A DNA stretch of 64,000 nt from Lasioglossum baleicum (GCF_051020765.1 NC_134934.1:1612001-1676000); one strand, 5' to 3'; positions 35,801 to 48,229 are shown, counted from the stretch's first letter. Made by a program: numbers and translations. The notes: generated by a model from the sequence alone, not told the origin.

Positions 35801-38797
35801 CATCGCCCCCAGGTGTATTTTTAATCAACAACCCGTCCCTTCTGCGGCAATCTCGTTCCCTCTTGGCGGCTCCTGAAGAGGCTCGCGTTTCGACGGAGTT
35901 TATTTACGGTTTTCTGATCTAAAATGGAAATACAGGCGAACACAACAAGTCGATGATAGTTGGATGCGAAATTTGTAGCACGCCGGGGAACATGAAAAAC
36001 TTGTAGCACCACCTGAGCCTCTCTATACATTCGCGCGAGCGGGAACGTTCCCCGTTGGAATTTTACCGAGCAATTTTCACTTGGAAACCCCGCGAAAAAA
36101 AGAATCGGCGAAGTTTGAATATTCACCGTCGCGCGCGCACACGCCATCCTCGCGAACGCTCGAACTTCCGCAATTTCTTCCCCGTAGCCGGAGTGAAAAT
36201 TGACTGTTAAAATTCCGCAGTAATATTTAGCTCCACTTGCACGTTGCTCGGAGAACCCTTGCTTTCTTCGCTCGTTGCGAACCTCGATGCATCGGACGCG
36301 AATAAAAATAGTTGAACTGAAGGAAAATGCTCGGTGCGGCGAATCAAGGAGTACTGTATTCGAACGCATTTTAAACGCGGTTGCTTAATATTTAATGGCT
36401 TGTATTTTATGAAAAGTCTTTAATGTGATTAAAAGCTCAAATAATCTACCGAAAAATTTACCCAACAACGTTCAATTTACCGCAGCATTATTTACCGAGT
36501 AAATTGTTTCTATTATTAAAATTTCCACATCTATTGTGTTCGTAACTTTATGAGTTTGAGAGCAACAGCCTTCATAATTATAATATTTTATTAAACGCGC
36601 AGCATATCCTCTAATGAAATATGCGAAAAAGCATTCTCACTGCAAAGTTATAAATCCTTTGGATATCGTATAATGTACGTTTATAAATTAAAACAACGAC
36701 ATGCTGAAAATTAATTTGATCTTTTTTACATGAAATATAAAATCGTGGTCGTCGCGCGCGTGTAATGTTGGAGCGAACGTGTTAAGAAAACAAATATAAA
36801 ATAAAATGATTAAGAACCGAAGATTCCACCCGTTCTTTAAAACCCTTTCAACCACTAAAAAATAAGAATTGATATAACACTGGCAAAATAAGAGAAGATA
36901 TTGCACGATGGCAATAGTGTTTAACTCATCAAAAAATAATTGAGTCAATACCCCACGAACGCAGTAGTATTAAAAAAGAAGGTACACGAAAGATGAAGTC
37001 CGAGGGACCAAGGACTAATACAAAAGAACACACAAGACGAATATGGAAGTTCGAGATTCGACTCGAGCACGGAATACAGATCTGCGTGTGTTCGAGCGCA
37101 CAAATGAAATTTATTTACCGTAGAAAAACGCGCGATTTTATGCGTAACGTCAAGCAATCACGTTCGCCGTTCCGCGAGGACCACCCGGAACACGCGGGAT
37201 TGATTTACGCGCGGCGGTTTCGCGGCGCGCATAATTAAACATTTTTCCTTCGATCGGAAATTTAATTACGCGGCGCAGCGTGTCGGGTTCCGCACTTTTA
37301 TCCGGACCGCGCCTCCTAATTAAGTTAATTTCGTCGGACCGCGAGAGTAAGAGAGGGCGAGAGAGTGCCGCGTCTCGTCGTCGGAGCGGTTTCGCGCGGA
37401 ATGGACGAATTCTCCGGCCTGTTACGCGCCGTTGCCGGACGCTAAAAAGTAGCCTTCCTCGGCTTCCGTGGCGTCCAATTAAACAGCCCGCCACGAAAAA
37501 TAGTAATTGTCTTGTCTCGCCGGCCGCAAAAACCAGGCCCCGGAGCCGAGGGAACCGTCCCGGCCAAGGCCGGGCCCCGCGTTTTTCCCGCGGACGATTT
37601 AATCGCGGCAGAGAATGCGGCACACGCACGCGAGCACAGCTTCTAGCCGATCTGCCGATCTGCTCGGACGATTCCGTGGCGATGGAGGTGAGACTTAACG
37701 CGCCTATGACGAGAGAGGATGGTAACGAGCATAATCGTCGGCTTCTAGCACGCAAGCGGAAACGGGGAAAACGGGATCGGCAATGAACAGATTGCTTCTG
37801 AGGATCGGGACTCCAACACTCGATTGCACATTGTTTCTTTGTCTCTTTGTTCCCAGCACGTCGGAATCTACGTTTCTGAAAACTTTACCGTTGCTTCTGT
37901 TGGCAAACAGCGTAATAACCACTCTAGTAATACATACTTTTGTTTTGTTAAAAATCACTTTCGAAGTGGCGCAGATTGTCATTTTCTTCAAATCATAGTT
38001 AGATTTTCATGGTTCATAGCCCCCACTTGATATTTCTCGAAGTAATTCCTAAGCTAAAGTTTTCAACAGCAATTTTTAACACAGAATAAAGAATGGGTTT
38101 AGAAACAGACTGAATTTCGAGAAAAAGATGGCTGAATCTCGCGAAGTATCACGATATCCTAATGTATAAATGATGAACTTTATCACGGATCGGAAGCGGC
38201 CCGCCTCCCGGCTGATCGCCAGACAATCCCCCATCCGACAATTAAAGAAATTGCAGGTTCGTTTTTTAGATTCGCGCGTTAACAGGTAATTATTTCCTGT
38301 TCGCTTGAAAAAGGGGATAGCCATCGACCGGGCTCCGCGTTGGTTCTGTTCGATGAATCTTGAATTTTTTTCCATAATGCATGTGAGACACTTCATTACC
38401 AACTGGTAACTTTGAAAAGAAACTTTTGCAAGGTGTGTGCGCGCAAGAGAGAGAACACGGGGACGTCGTCATCGTTTCTCGTCCCTTCCGCGAAGGTCCT
38501 CTCTCATCTCGTTCGGAGTTTCATTAAAAAAGGAAGCGCGCCATGGCAATATCCTGGCACGTTGGTGTGCGACAAGAAAATTAACGGCGTCGTAATCCAG
38601 TCACTTACCCGTGGCCACGACGAAGTCAATTCACACCGGATTCGGTTAAGCGACTCGTTACGATCCCCGCTACCCCATTACGATTCGCCCGAATCCTGTA
38701 ATTCCGCGGCACGCGGAATAGGTTTTTCGTGCCGGTGAATGCGATCGTTTCGTGGAACGTCCTGTACGAAAAAAGCCCCGAGATCCACCGAGCCGTG
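32886..38797. other. Gene-free stretch
   Basis: No recognisable exon. AT-rich to about 33040 and at 34020-34200, 34900-35050, 35560-35720, 36380-36720 and 37860-38110, otherwise CpG-rich. The longest frames (201 codons at 37150-37755, 182 codons at 35821-36369, both minus) are arginine-rich and lie in CpG-dense DNA, with no conserved motif. A GA microsatellite is listed separately. Confidence 0.55.
33485..33505 (+). repeat. (GA)n microsatellite
   Basis: About ten GA units, preceded by gcagaaa and followed by ccactg. Confidence 0.9.
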
Positions 38798-38799
38798 TA

Positions 38800-39248
38800 T
38801 ACAGGGTGTCAGTGAACCAGGGAGCTGGTAATGCGACCGGGGACGTTGAAATTTCCAGCTAAAAAATGTGTCGAGTTCATAGGATGGTGTTTCTTTCCCG
38901 GAACTTTCGCCAGGAGAAACTGTGCGAGAGATTCTCTCGTGATTTTTACCCTTAGTTTTACGGTTTAATTCGAACTGTTTCATTCGTGTTTTCATAGTTT
39001 GCGACGAGAAGAAGTAAAATTATTATACATTTATTTCTTGACCATTGACATTGCCTATTTGTCCATCATAATCCTGATGCTCACTAAACAAATGATTAAT
39101 GAAGCAATATTAATGTACAAAATCCACAGTAAATGAAGAGAAGTTACGCTTTCCATCACGACAAAAAGGCTATACTTTGCCATTTTCTTGCGACATTTCG
39201 GCACATATTCGTGGTCTTTAGGTCGTACAAGTTCTCCGCCACCCTGTA
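38800..39248. mobile_element. Candidate TA-flanked element with TACAGGGTG ends
   Basis: tacagggtg at 38800-38808 is inverted at 39240-39248 (caccctgta), and each end is flanked by a TA (38798-38799 and 39249-39250), as expected for a TA target duplication. TACAGGGTG-type termini are familiar from insect DNA-transposon remnants. Identity does not continue beyond 9 bp internally. A 66-codon minus-strand frame (39055-39255) ends inside it without a known domain. An alternative is two unrelated terminal fragments. Confidence 0.45.
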
Positions 39249-40042
39249 TATGCATGTAGGCGCCTGGAGGTCGTTGCCGTTCGAAGGGCAGCCCTGAAAC
39301 ATGTCGAAAATAATTGAGCCGAACGGCCTTACTTCCAGTTTGTTACACTTGCCATCTCGCCGTGCTGCCGACAGTTGTTGCTCGCGGACCGTGCCGTCGT
39401 AAAGGCGACCGCGTCGAGGAAAAAGCGTCGACAACGAAGAAAGCCGGGTCCGGGGAGGCAAGAGGAACACGAAGAGGAGGAGAGGATAGAGACAGCGAGA
39501 TAGAGTGACAGAGAGAAAAAGAGAGAGAGAGAGAAGGTGGTGCATCCGAAAAGGGGGCGGGGAGGCGAGGCCACGTTTTGCTCGAGTCGCTTTCTCGAGC
39601 AACGAGAACCGTGCTCCGGGCATTAAGGAAGAGCACAGGAATTCCGAAAGTTTGTTAGTTTGTCCGCGGAGAAAAATGCGCGCTATCAGCGACCGTTGCA
39701 CCGCCGCATGTTCCGTATTAGCGGTGTTCACGGCGTCGCCGTTTTCACCACCCTACGCGCGCCGCGAAAACTACCCCCGTTTTTCCTCGGCCACCTGAGA
39801 ACTTTGATCTCTGCTCCGCCGCCAACTAATGGACAAGCTTGTAAATACTCGGACCCGACCGCAAAGCCGAAGCCCTCCTTCCACGGCATTAGGGCGAAAC
39901 TGCCCCCCTAAGGGCGGTTTCCAGTGTTCTATCCGATTTGCGTTTCTTCCCCGATCTACGGCAACCCGACCCGCCAACTCGTTTGATCTCCGACTCGGAC
40001 GCGAGGAACACTCGACCCTAAATTTAATCCTTTCTTCGTCTA
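39249..40042. other. CpG-rich gene-free stretch with GA run
   Basis: Purine-rich DNA at 39430-39540 includes a short GA microsatellite at about 39517-39534. The overlapping minus-strand frame of 191 codons (39156-39731) has a Leu/Ser/Phe stretch opposite the purine run and looks like a composition artefact. Confidence 0.55.
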
Positions 40043-40690
40043 GGCCCGGAACCCTGCCCTCCTGGTTTTGAGGTTCCCCGTTTGTTTAAATTTACACGAT
40101 GTTCGTTCTAGACACTCGACCCGCGGGATTGTTGGGTAGATGGGCTGCTCTTGGAAAGATTAGTGACGTATTCGAGAGTCTAACTACAAGGACCAAGTAT
40201 ATCAAAATTGGGTATTAGAATTTATTCGATGATAGTGATCACAATCTCCTGCAAAGTACTATGTTGAACTTCTCTTTCGCTTTAGATGTGTGCAGGCTGA
40301 AGATTAGAAGGAATCAAGTCCTCCGTTGGTTGCCAGGATTCTGGTATTCTGGTTGTATGTGGTGCGAGCTACATTCTGAACATTGAACAGATCACCAAGA
40401 GACCCCAGGAACCGAGTCTTTCTGGTTTTGAGGTTCCCCATTCGTTGAAATTCACGTAATGTACGTTTCAAAGACTCGTCTCACAAGTCTCGTCGAGTCT
40501 GCTGGGTTGCTCTTTAAAAGATTAGCAGCGTATTCAAGATTCTAGCCACTTGGTGCACTTCTAATTTGGAAGATCGACCCATGTGAGATGTAGCAAGTGA
40601 ATCAAAATTGGGTGCTAGAATTTTTTCAATAGTGACAGTATAATCTCCTGACAGATAATAGATTGAACTCCTTTTTCATCATATCGATAT
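40043..40690 (+). repeat. Diverged duplication, offset 360 bp
   Basis: Copy 1 (about 40043-40290) and copy 2 (about 40403-40690) share the same sequence of blocks: ccggaaccctg/caggaaccgag, the 18-mer ctggttttgaggttcccc (40062 and 40422, offset exactly 360), aagattagtgacgtattc/aagattagcagcgtattc, atcaaaattgggt, and ttgaactt/ttgaactc. About 110 bp of unrelated sequence lies between copies. Copy 2 has an insertion around 40560-40590. It may be a two-copy tandem duplication or two copies of one unclassified repeat. Confidence 0.8.
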
Positions 40691-40841
40691 TTCCTAATAT
40701 GATAATAATGAATTAAATTTAATTGTAACTGTCTGACGCACGCAAAAATACACAAAATGTAATTTTTTGTTAGACCTCATTCACATTGAAGGGATGAGAA
40801 TTATTTTCGAACTTTGGAGTGTTTACACATGTACCATGTAC

Positions 40842-40939
40842 CTGCACTGCAGTATACTATATTGGTCCCATATGAAACTAATTCCGACAAATAAAAATAG
40901 TATAAGGGCAATTCGCATGTTTTTCAACCGCGCCAACAT
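40842..40939 (-). CDS. Candidate first coding exon, type II membrane protein
   Basis: On the minus strand an ATG at 40939 (A at -3) opens a frame beginning MLARLKNMRIALILFLFVGI; a second ATG seven codons on has a very good insect start context (aaaac before ATG). Basic residues (Arg4, Lys6, Arg9) precede about 15 hydrophobic residues, then SFIWDQYSILQ, the layout of an uncleaved signal anchor as in Golgi glycosyltransferases and sulfotransferases. After 32 codons plus 2 bases comes a donor, CAG|GTACAT, so the intron would start at 40841 in phase 2. The frame stays open upstream to 41308, but that part is CpG-rich and unremarkable. I cannot name the gene and find no partner exon downstream. 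Chance hydrophobic frames in AT-rich DNA are the main alternative. Confidence 0.3.
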
Positions 40940-42794
40940 CGTACAAAAATATTGAAAAATTATGCTTCTCCCGTATTTTTCTAACAAATGTTTGCATTGG
41001 AAAGGTATACACGCTGATACATTCAATATTCGAAAAATAAAACAGAAAAAGTTGTATATATAAATTGTTTTATCACAATTAATAGTTTCCATGGTAAACT
41101 GTCGAGTACCGTTTACTACTTCCTCCCCGGTGCTTGAATATGAACGATGGCCACTCGTAGAAAAGCGTACGTTGTATATTCGAGTTAAAAATTGCAAATA
41201 CGTTTGAAACAAATGAGGGATCATCGGTATTCGATCGCATACACGGTAGGATGGATCCACTTCGTCACTTTCCTGCGTTGATGCGATCATTTCATTTGCA
41301 TGTCGCACTCTGTAACGCTTCAGAAGACTGTGCTTTGAGTTAGATTTCGCAGGGAACGTCCACGCGGAACGTCTCCGTCGCTTACAAGAATCATCGTCCG
41401 TTATCAGACCGGGAAATGGGAAAAGTGGCTGGCAGAAAGGCCTCGGCGTCTCGATATAAACATCTCAGTTCCTGTATCTCGCATATTAGGGGTGGACGAG
41501 GGTGCTAGAGAACGCGTGCCCGGTTGTTTCACGGCGCGCACGGATTTCCTTGGCTCGAGGAGACTCTTTTTCGAATTTCTCGCAAACCGTATCAGGGCTC
41601 TCACGGGCGCAGCCGGTGCAGCGTCTATTCAGAGCGGAGCAAGGCACGCCACTCGAATTCCGGCGTGCACGTCTTTCCGGTGGCTGTTGCCGTAGCCTCG
41701 CTTCCGCGTTATCTCTAATGCCCTCGTCGCGCAACCGTACCGCGAAACTGCGCCGGCGAAACCCGTCCGTTTTCTTCTCGCCGAGGAGAAGATCCGCCCC
41801 GGAATAATTTATTCGTTAAGAAAACCGACGTGTACTGGAAAAATACCTTGGATATTAGCCCCGCGACTGATGTGCCTCGCTACGCCGATCTGCAATCCTA
41901 AACATTTTGACTAGCCTGACGTCTATATTTAGATTACGAGAATAGGTATTTCATCAGTAAATAAAATAAAAATTGATTTTTACTAGAGAAGTCATTTGAT
42001 TCTTATTTTAATAATTTTAACGTATTGAACATAATACACTAGTGTTCTTAAATCGTTGGGATCTCTCTACCGTTTTAAAATGCACCTATTTTGTAAAGTA
42101 AAGATTGAAAGTGTAAAGCAAAACTGTTGGAAATATTGTCCTAGGATCTTCCGTGCGATTACTTCTAAGCAGTATGATGGATAATGAAAAATTTCAAATA
42201 TGGAGCATCTAACTAATGAAACAGGTCCGAGAACACATCGACAGGAATTTTCCGGAGCAAACCACGGAAATCACGGGCGCCAAGGGTTAATGCGGCGCGG
42301 AAAGAAGGACCAGCCCTTCAGAGCCGAGGGTGTTAGCCTACTCAGGGAAAAGGTTAAGAGCTGTAGAAGGGTAAGGTGTGCCGGTCGAACGGTGAAACTT
42401 TGTCAATTTGTTGGGGCCGCGGAAGTGGCTGCGCCGGGCATCCCAGGCCCCAGAAGTGCTCTTAAAACCGTTCCACGTTTCCAACGGTATTATGTCTGCC
42501 CGTGCCTGCGTAGACGCGGCCTCCGTTGCGAAAACTATGCGCCGAATGTCTTCGCGGAATACTTGAGATCCCTCGCTGGCAATTCAAAGTTATCTCGAAC
42601 GCTTTCTGCTCTCCGGCGCGCTATCGCCCCGGTGATTGTTGGATGCTCCCGGTGACACCGAGAAAAGAACCGTTTCTGGGGTCGCGTGCTTCACGACCAG
42701 GCAGCCTCTACTCGGCCAATTCTTCCTTCCTCCGCTCCGTCCCGACGATAGAAACGTCGCGAACTAACTGTATATGATACAGTGAACTCTAAGG
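40940..42794. other. Gene-free stretch
   Basis: AT-rich to about 41210, CpG-rich 41330-41890, AT-rich 41900-42200, then CpG-rich. Many short arginine-rich frames occur at 41400-41810 on both strands, with no recognisable domain. Confidence 0.55.
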
Positions 42795-42834
42795 CGTGGT
42801 CGAGGTTCTATATCTGGAATATACCTCGGCCACG
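42795..42834. ncRNA. Stable 40-nt hairpin
   Basis: cgtggtcgaggt (42795-42806) pairs with acctcggccacg (42823-42834) over 12 positions with one G-U wobble, and the 16-nt loop can extend the stem with atat/atat pairing around ctgga. At about 40 nt it is shorter than a usual animal pre-miRNA and matches no microRNA seed I know. It could be a structured RNA motif or a chance GC-rich dyad. Confidence 0.3.
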
Positions 42835-43495
42835 GAGAGGTAGAACGTCCTCGAGTCCCGCAGACTGTCCTCCTTACTCCGGCGCGCGAGCCTCCTCTTC
42901 GCGATTCTTTGTGCTGCGGTTAGAGCACAGTGGCCTGACCACCCTTCCCTCCATCGTCGACAGAAAATTACCAGGACCTTGTAAGGGCTCCGTACTGCAC
43001 GGAATCGGAGAAATTTTTCTCCGGCAATTATCTTTAGTACCTTATCTTTCAGTCAATTTGCGAATAATATTAGTCTTTATGCTTTCGTGATCGACTGTTT
43101 TACTGATTTGATTCATAAGAATTCTTTTCGATCTCGTGACAATTACTATTTTTATACCATATTTTTGAACATAGAAATTTATAAAGGCTTAGATTAGGAT
43201 AGGAAAATTCAGTGCACCGTGTTGCAATCTTTATGTACATTTATTGAGGTCGAAAAATCATTTCCCAAGAAAGATATTGATTTTACATGTGAATATCTCT
43301 TACACGAGTAATTAACAGCTTGATGAAATACTTTCATGAAGGATTTTGTTGCAATTGGATCACAGTTTACAAACGTCAGTGCTGGAAATTTGTGATTACT
43401 CTACATATTAACTGTTAACCTTATTAGCAGAGGGAATTTTGAGAATGCAGCTATGAATCAGAAAATGTGAGAGATCTCTAGTGTTGACAGTTCAA
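42835..43495. other. Gene-free stretch, GC-rich to AT-rich transition
   Basis: CpG-rich to about 43020, then abruptly AT-rich. There is no coding or RNA signal. It leads into the degenerate tandem array. Confidence 0.55.
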
Positions 43496-44035
43496 GAGTT
43501 AGGTCTGTGTTAACTCTTGCAATATTTAGACAGCCTAATAAAGTTAAATACTGAGTCCATTTTGACACGAGACTTCAAAAGGATAATTCTGGGTTAGATC
43601 TCCAAACGTGTAGACTGTCCATTAACATTAAATGTCGAGTCCAAATTATCATCTCCAGAGAGTCAGGTCTACGTCTAATCTGCTTAACAGTTTAATAAAC
43701 TGGACCTCCATATGAGAACAATTTTAATTCTTACATAAATTATCCAGAGAACACACCGCAGAAAAGGAACTCGATGCTGGAAATGATTTTGATAGTCTAA
43801 CAAGTCGACATAGGATTTTGGAGGGTTATCTCTGGATTAGACCGTGAAATATTGAAACAGTCCAATCAAATTGAACGTCGAATCCAAATCGGTGCAGAAT
43901 CGCAGCGAAGTAGGTCTTGGATTAGATCCTGAACTACTTGGATCCTCTAATAAAATTAAGTGCTGAATCTAAATCAGCACTGAATTCTAGAAAGTTAGGT
44001 CTTGATCTGCTTAACAGATTAATAAATTGAACCAC
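43496..44035 (+). repeat. Degenerate tandem array, unit about 85 bp
   Basis: Units of the pattern gttaggtct-ggattagatc ... aacagtctaataaaattaa ... gctgagtccaaatc recur at 43496, 43581, 43661, 43821, 43908 and 43993. Spacings are 85, 80, 160 (two units), 87 and 85 bp. The unit near 43741 is badly eroded. The array is AT-rich, non-coding and old. No higher-order structure is seen. Confidence 0.8.
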
Positions 44036-45698
44036 CAACTCTGAATACCCACCAAGAATTTCAAGGTGCAACAAATATCTTGATATGCTTCCTCTTCATT
44101 TTTCTTTCGGAACAAGAAGTGACCTGTATATTTTTCGTATGTGTAACTTTAACATACACTTTTTTAATCAACATCAAATCATCGACGCGACGCTAAACAG
44201 TAGTGGTACCACTGGTTTGAATCTGGCAGCAAGATGAACCGTTCCGAGCTTGTTGCGTGGCATAAAATATCGTCTATCGAGCGACTGTCGAGCGATTCGC
44301 GCGATTCCACGGGAGCGTTTCATTGTGGCCCATCGGCGGCCAGTAAAGCTGTCGAGCAAACCAGTTGCCGCGTAACGCGTCTTCGATACCGGGACACGTT
44401 TCAAACCGCGTCGTTTATTTGCCGCACGTGAACGCGACCGAGGAATGTTTTATGGAGCTGATCCCAGTGCCGTTCGACGCGAGCTCGTTCACCCGATAGA
44501 TACGGTGGTCCTCGTTCTCGTTAAGGATTCCATCGTTCTTTATACGGCTGAATATCTTTCGCCTGATTCACGAATGACGAAAACGCTCTTCCCTATCGAC
44601 GAGGAGAACGGTGCGTTCCATTTAATACAGAGGCCACTTTGCTCGCCGATAAAACAAACCGTGGCTGCAGTCGCGTAAAAATTTCGCCCGCGACCACCGG
44701 ATTCGATATCGCTCTCGGAGTCAGTTTCATGGATACAGTTAGGTGTGTGCGGTCGAGTATGCTTCGAGCCATCGTCGTCCTGGTATATTTCAGCAATCCT
44801 CGTGGGGTACACTGCATTCTATCCGTTCTCAAAAACTTGTCAAGCAGGTAATTTTGCACCTAGATGAGCAGAAAATGGCGATCAGAGAACTAAAATGCTA
44901 AAGGAAGTGCCTAAATATGCTTTGTTAATTGTATATAAAATCATTTCACAGTTTACCAACACCAAAACGAAGGGAAACGTTTCTCTCTACAATTAAAAAA
45001 TTCCTAATATGAAAAACGAAATAAACATATTACTACTGCATTATTGTATTGCAACTGCATTTTACAAATTCAAGAAAAACACAAAGATCACCGTTTAAAC
45101 GATACCTCCTACAAACCAACATAGTTCTTCCTCAATTGGAAACACTATTTCGATTTCCTAAGAATTATTATATACTTGCCGGTGTGGCAACCAAAGAAAT
45201 TCCGGCTTATTTATTATCGCAGCTAATCCATTTTTTTCGAAAACCACTCCCGCTTCCACGTTCCCGGGAAAATACGAGGCTTCATCAACTGAAAAGAATT
45301 TTTCATTCTCGCGAGCATACATACGTCTTCCTCGCTTTTCCAAAATTAACAATTCTGGTCCACTTCGCGAGGAACCTAACACGCATTCCCGAGGGTAATG
45401 TCAGTGATACAGCGTCGAAGCATTCGGAAAAGTTGCACGAACTCGCCGCTGTAGCGAGACGAGGTCGGAAAAATGCGGCGAGCAAGCATGAGAAATATCC
45501 GAGCCGGGTACGGGAAATCTAGCTTATGTCTCTCGGCGTATCGGTATCTTTTCTGCGGATTCAGTTAGCTCGGCTACGATGCCGGCATAAAGCACGCGAA
45601 TTGTTATGCGCGCATTCCCCGGGATGCATCTGCGGGATGCTGAAGACGCGCTCCACGGCAGTTCAGCGCTATCAGTAACGTCTGACTCGCGGATACGC

Positions 45699-45763
45699 GT
45701 TGTCGTTGTCGTCGTCGTCCTCGTCCTTCCCGTTGTCGTCCTCGTCGCAGTCGACGTCAACGA
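45699..45763 (+). repeat. Imperfect GTC/CGT triplet repeat
   Basis: A triplet-periodic gtcgttgtcgtcgtcgtcc-type run continues with interruptions to cgtcaacgac. Frames through it give Val/Val, Ser/Arg or Thr/Thr runs and are not taken as genes. Confidence 0.8.
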
Positions 45764-46188
45764 CGCTGTATCTCGGGGGCCACGTCTTCCCGGCGGGCGT
45801 TTTACGAATCGATAAAATTTAATTCGGCCGCGGCCCGCTCTCTCGCGCGCGTTCCCGGTCCCGCTCCGTAGCGTCTGCGAAACGACCCTGTTAATCGACT
45901 CCGCGGATTTCACGCTACGATCGCCCGGAACCGATTGCCGAGCACGCGAATTTATTCGCCGGCTGTTTAGCCTCCGGAGATGTGCCCTAGTTTGCGCGAG
46001 AACAGACCGGAGACACGCTTCCGCTTTACTGCCACGCGCCGCCCGGAAATCGAACCAGAGTTGTCGAGTGATGGATCTTCAACACTTGGAAGGCGTATCG
46101 TTTTGATGATTAAGGAATATTTTTAATGGTACTTTATCCGAGATTCATTGGTCTTCTTCATCAAGAGCTGAATAGCTAGGCGAAGCCT

Positions 46189-46240
46189 TTAACACTAGGT
46201 TTACGGAGCACTAAAAGCGACTATTTTGTCTTACTTTATA
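46189..46240 (+). mobile_element. TTAA-type repeat terminus (piggyBac-like MITE fragment)
   Basis: ttaacactaggtttacgg followed by agcactaaaagcgac and an AT-rich body resembles a TTAACACTAG-type terminus that I associate with TTAA-inserting elements in Hymenoptera. The opposite end was not found, so the copy is truncated or eroded. The assignment is from memory and motif only. Confidence 0.4.
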
Positions 46241-48229
46241 AAAATAATGAGAATATATTTATCTCCAAATATTTTTCACCGATTTCTTATGTGTAAATGC
46301 ATTAATACTTTTCATCAGTTGGAAACAGCGTGGAAATATTTTTAAATGTCTTTATTGCATCGTGTCCGATCTAATTTCACCACACACTCATAAAATCCTC
46401 GGTTTATCGCCGATTAAACGGAGAAGAAGCAAATATTACAGCCAGGTTCCGCGTCGTCGATACTTAGAACGGAGGATCGAGAAAGGAATAAAGACTCCGA
46501 CGAGACGGCGTAAATTCCGCGAGGCGAATCGGTTCGATAATTAAATTAATTTGCAGAGGAAGAGATCGAGTCCCCGAGGCAAGGATATCCCGGAGATCGC
46601 GTCGCTTCGATTCCGTGGGAGACTAGCGTCATACTTGTAACGCGCGTTTAATTATTACCGATCATTATATCCGGCTCGCCGGGAGATTAGAGTGATATTA
46701 GAGGGAATGCCGGTGTTGCGGTATATTGCTCTGACGGTCGAATATCGGAAAACGATTACAACATAATTCACGGTATCGATAAAATTTAATTACGCTTTAT
46801 ATAATGTAACCGGAGCGGCGTGCTCTGTCGCGCGTGCTCGCGAGGAAACGTCGAATCCGCTCCGCGAATTTATACGCGGACGTCACTTTTGCAAAACATC
46901 GGGGGTGAGCGGGGGTAGGGGAGGAGAGGTCCCGAAATATCAGGGCAACAAGGCGATTCCGATGGTAATATAATTCGTTATCGTCCGCCGGGTCGTTTTA
47001 TCATTACCGCGAATCAAGCACTCCGTTTGTATCTTCCCGGCGTGCCTCGCGCGTGACGTTTTCCCGATAACCGGCTGCATAAATCTGAGCGTAATATCGC
47101 AAACAAAGCTGCCGCGCATCCACTCTGCCCCGTTCCTCTTTCCGAGAGCAGGAAAAAGAAGGCCGGAAGAACACGCGCGCGAGGATTGAGTAACGCGAGA
47201 AGCATGATATTTCTCAAATAATCCGACTGAATATACTGTTTCGCAGAGATACGCGCGATCTTAGAGGCCCGCATGTCCGAGAACTGCTTGATAGCAGAAA
47301 TTAATTACGGGACCAGATTTTATCGCACCCGACACGAACCCGCTCTTTTTCTAGAGGGAGATTCGGTCCGTCTCTAAACGAAAGTCTCTAGAACTTCAAT
47401 TCTTTCCAAATGGATTCGCCCCTTTCAATCTTTATCCCACTTTCAATTTGTATTTAAAATTTGTTGTATGTTCGTGTAGATAAATAGCTAATCTCTCTTC
47501 TTCCTTGGATAAATAGGCTGTGAATTGTATGCATTTATGGCAAAAATGAATAGTTGAAATATAAAACTGTGAAGACATTTGGAGAATTTAAAAATATCGT
47601 ATCTGCTGTTTTTTAGCAAAGCAGACATCGATGTCCGTGCAGAGCTCCGGCCTTTTATAACACACTGTCAAATCAATTCCGCCGGTTTCCAGATAAAAAT
47701 AATTCACCGATCGATTCGATGGTGTCGTCGATCGATCCCAGCGGCGACGAAAATGTCGCAACGCTTAGGTGTGGTTTCCGAGCGAGCACAGAGAGAGAAT
47801 GAGAGAAAGAGAGCAGCGTCGTTCACACAGAAAACGTCTGGCTCGCGATCGTTTGTTCCCGATGTCCCTGTGCGCCTTTATGTCCTCGTGTTCGAGCGTT
47901 TCTGAACTGGTTTCGCGATCGGCGTCGTGATTGCAGACACTCGGCCGAACAATATTCTTATGCAACGGCGGGATCGTGCGCGACAAAGCGACGTCTCTCG
48001 CGGAGAGAAGAAGGAGCGCTCTCGAAGGGGCAGAGAGCGCAGAAAATGGAGGCACGTTGCGCGATCCATCTTCCGCGTTCAAGTTTATCTCGAGAATTTC
48101 ATTTCTCGGTGTACGTGGTGGGGCCGGCTCCCACGTGGGACAGCGGTTTTCCGAGCTCGTCTCTCGCCTTCCGACTTCCCTTACCTCTAATTCCCGTGAA
48201 ATCCGCCGAGAATTCGGCGGTAAAAATTC

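Larger units (their letters stand above)
44036..48229. other. Gene-free stretch
   Basis: AT-rich at about 44040-44180, 44870-45090, 46090-46380 and 47400-47600, otherwise CpG-rich. Frames of up to 157 codons (45049-45522, plus) have no known domain. The TTAA-type terminus and a GTC-rich tract are listed separately. Confidence 0.55.

Noticed and set aside
37150..37755. 201-codon minus frame
   Set aside because: Extremely arginine-rich product in CpG-dense DNA with no start context or domain support.
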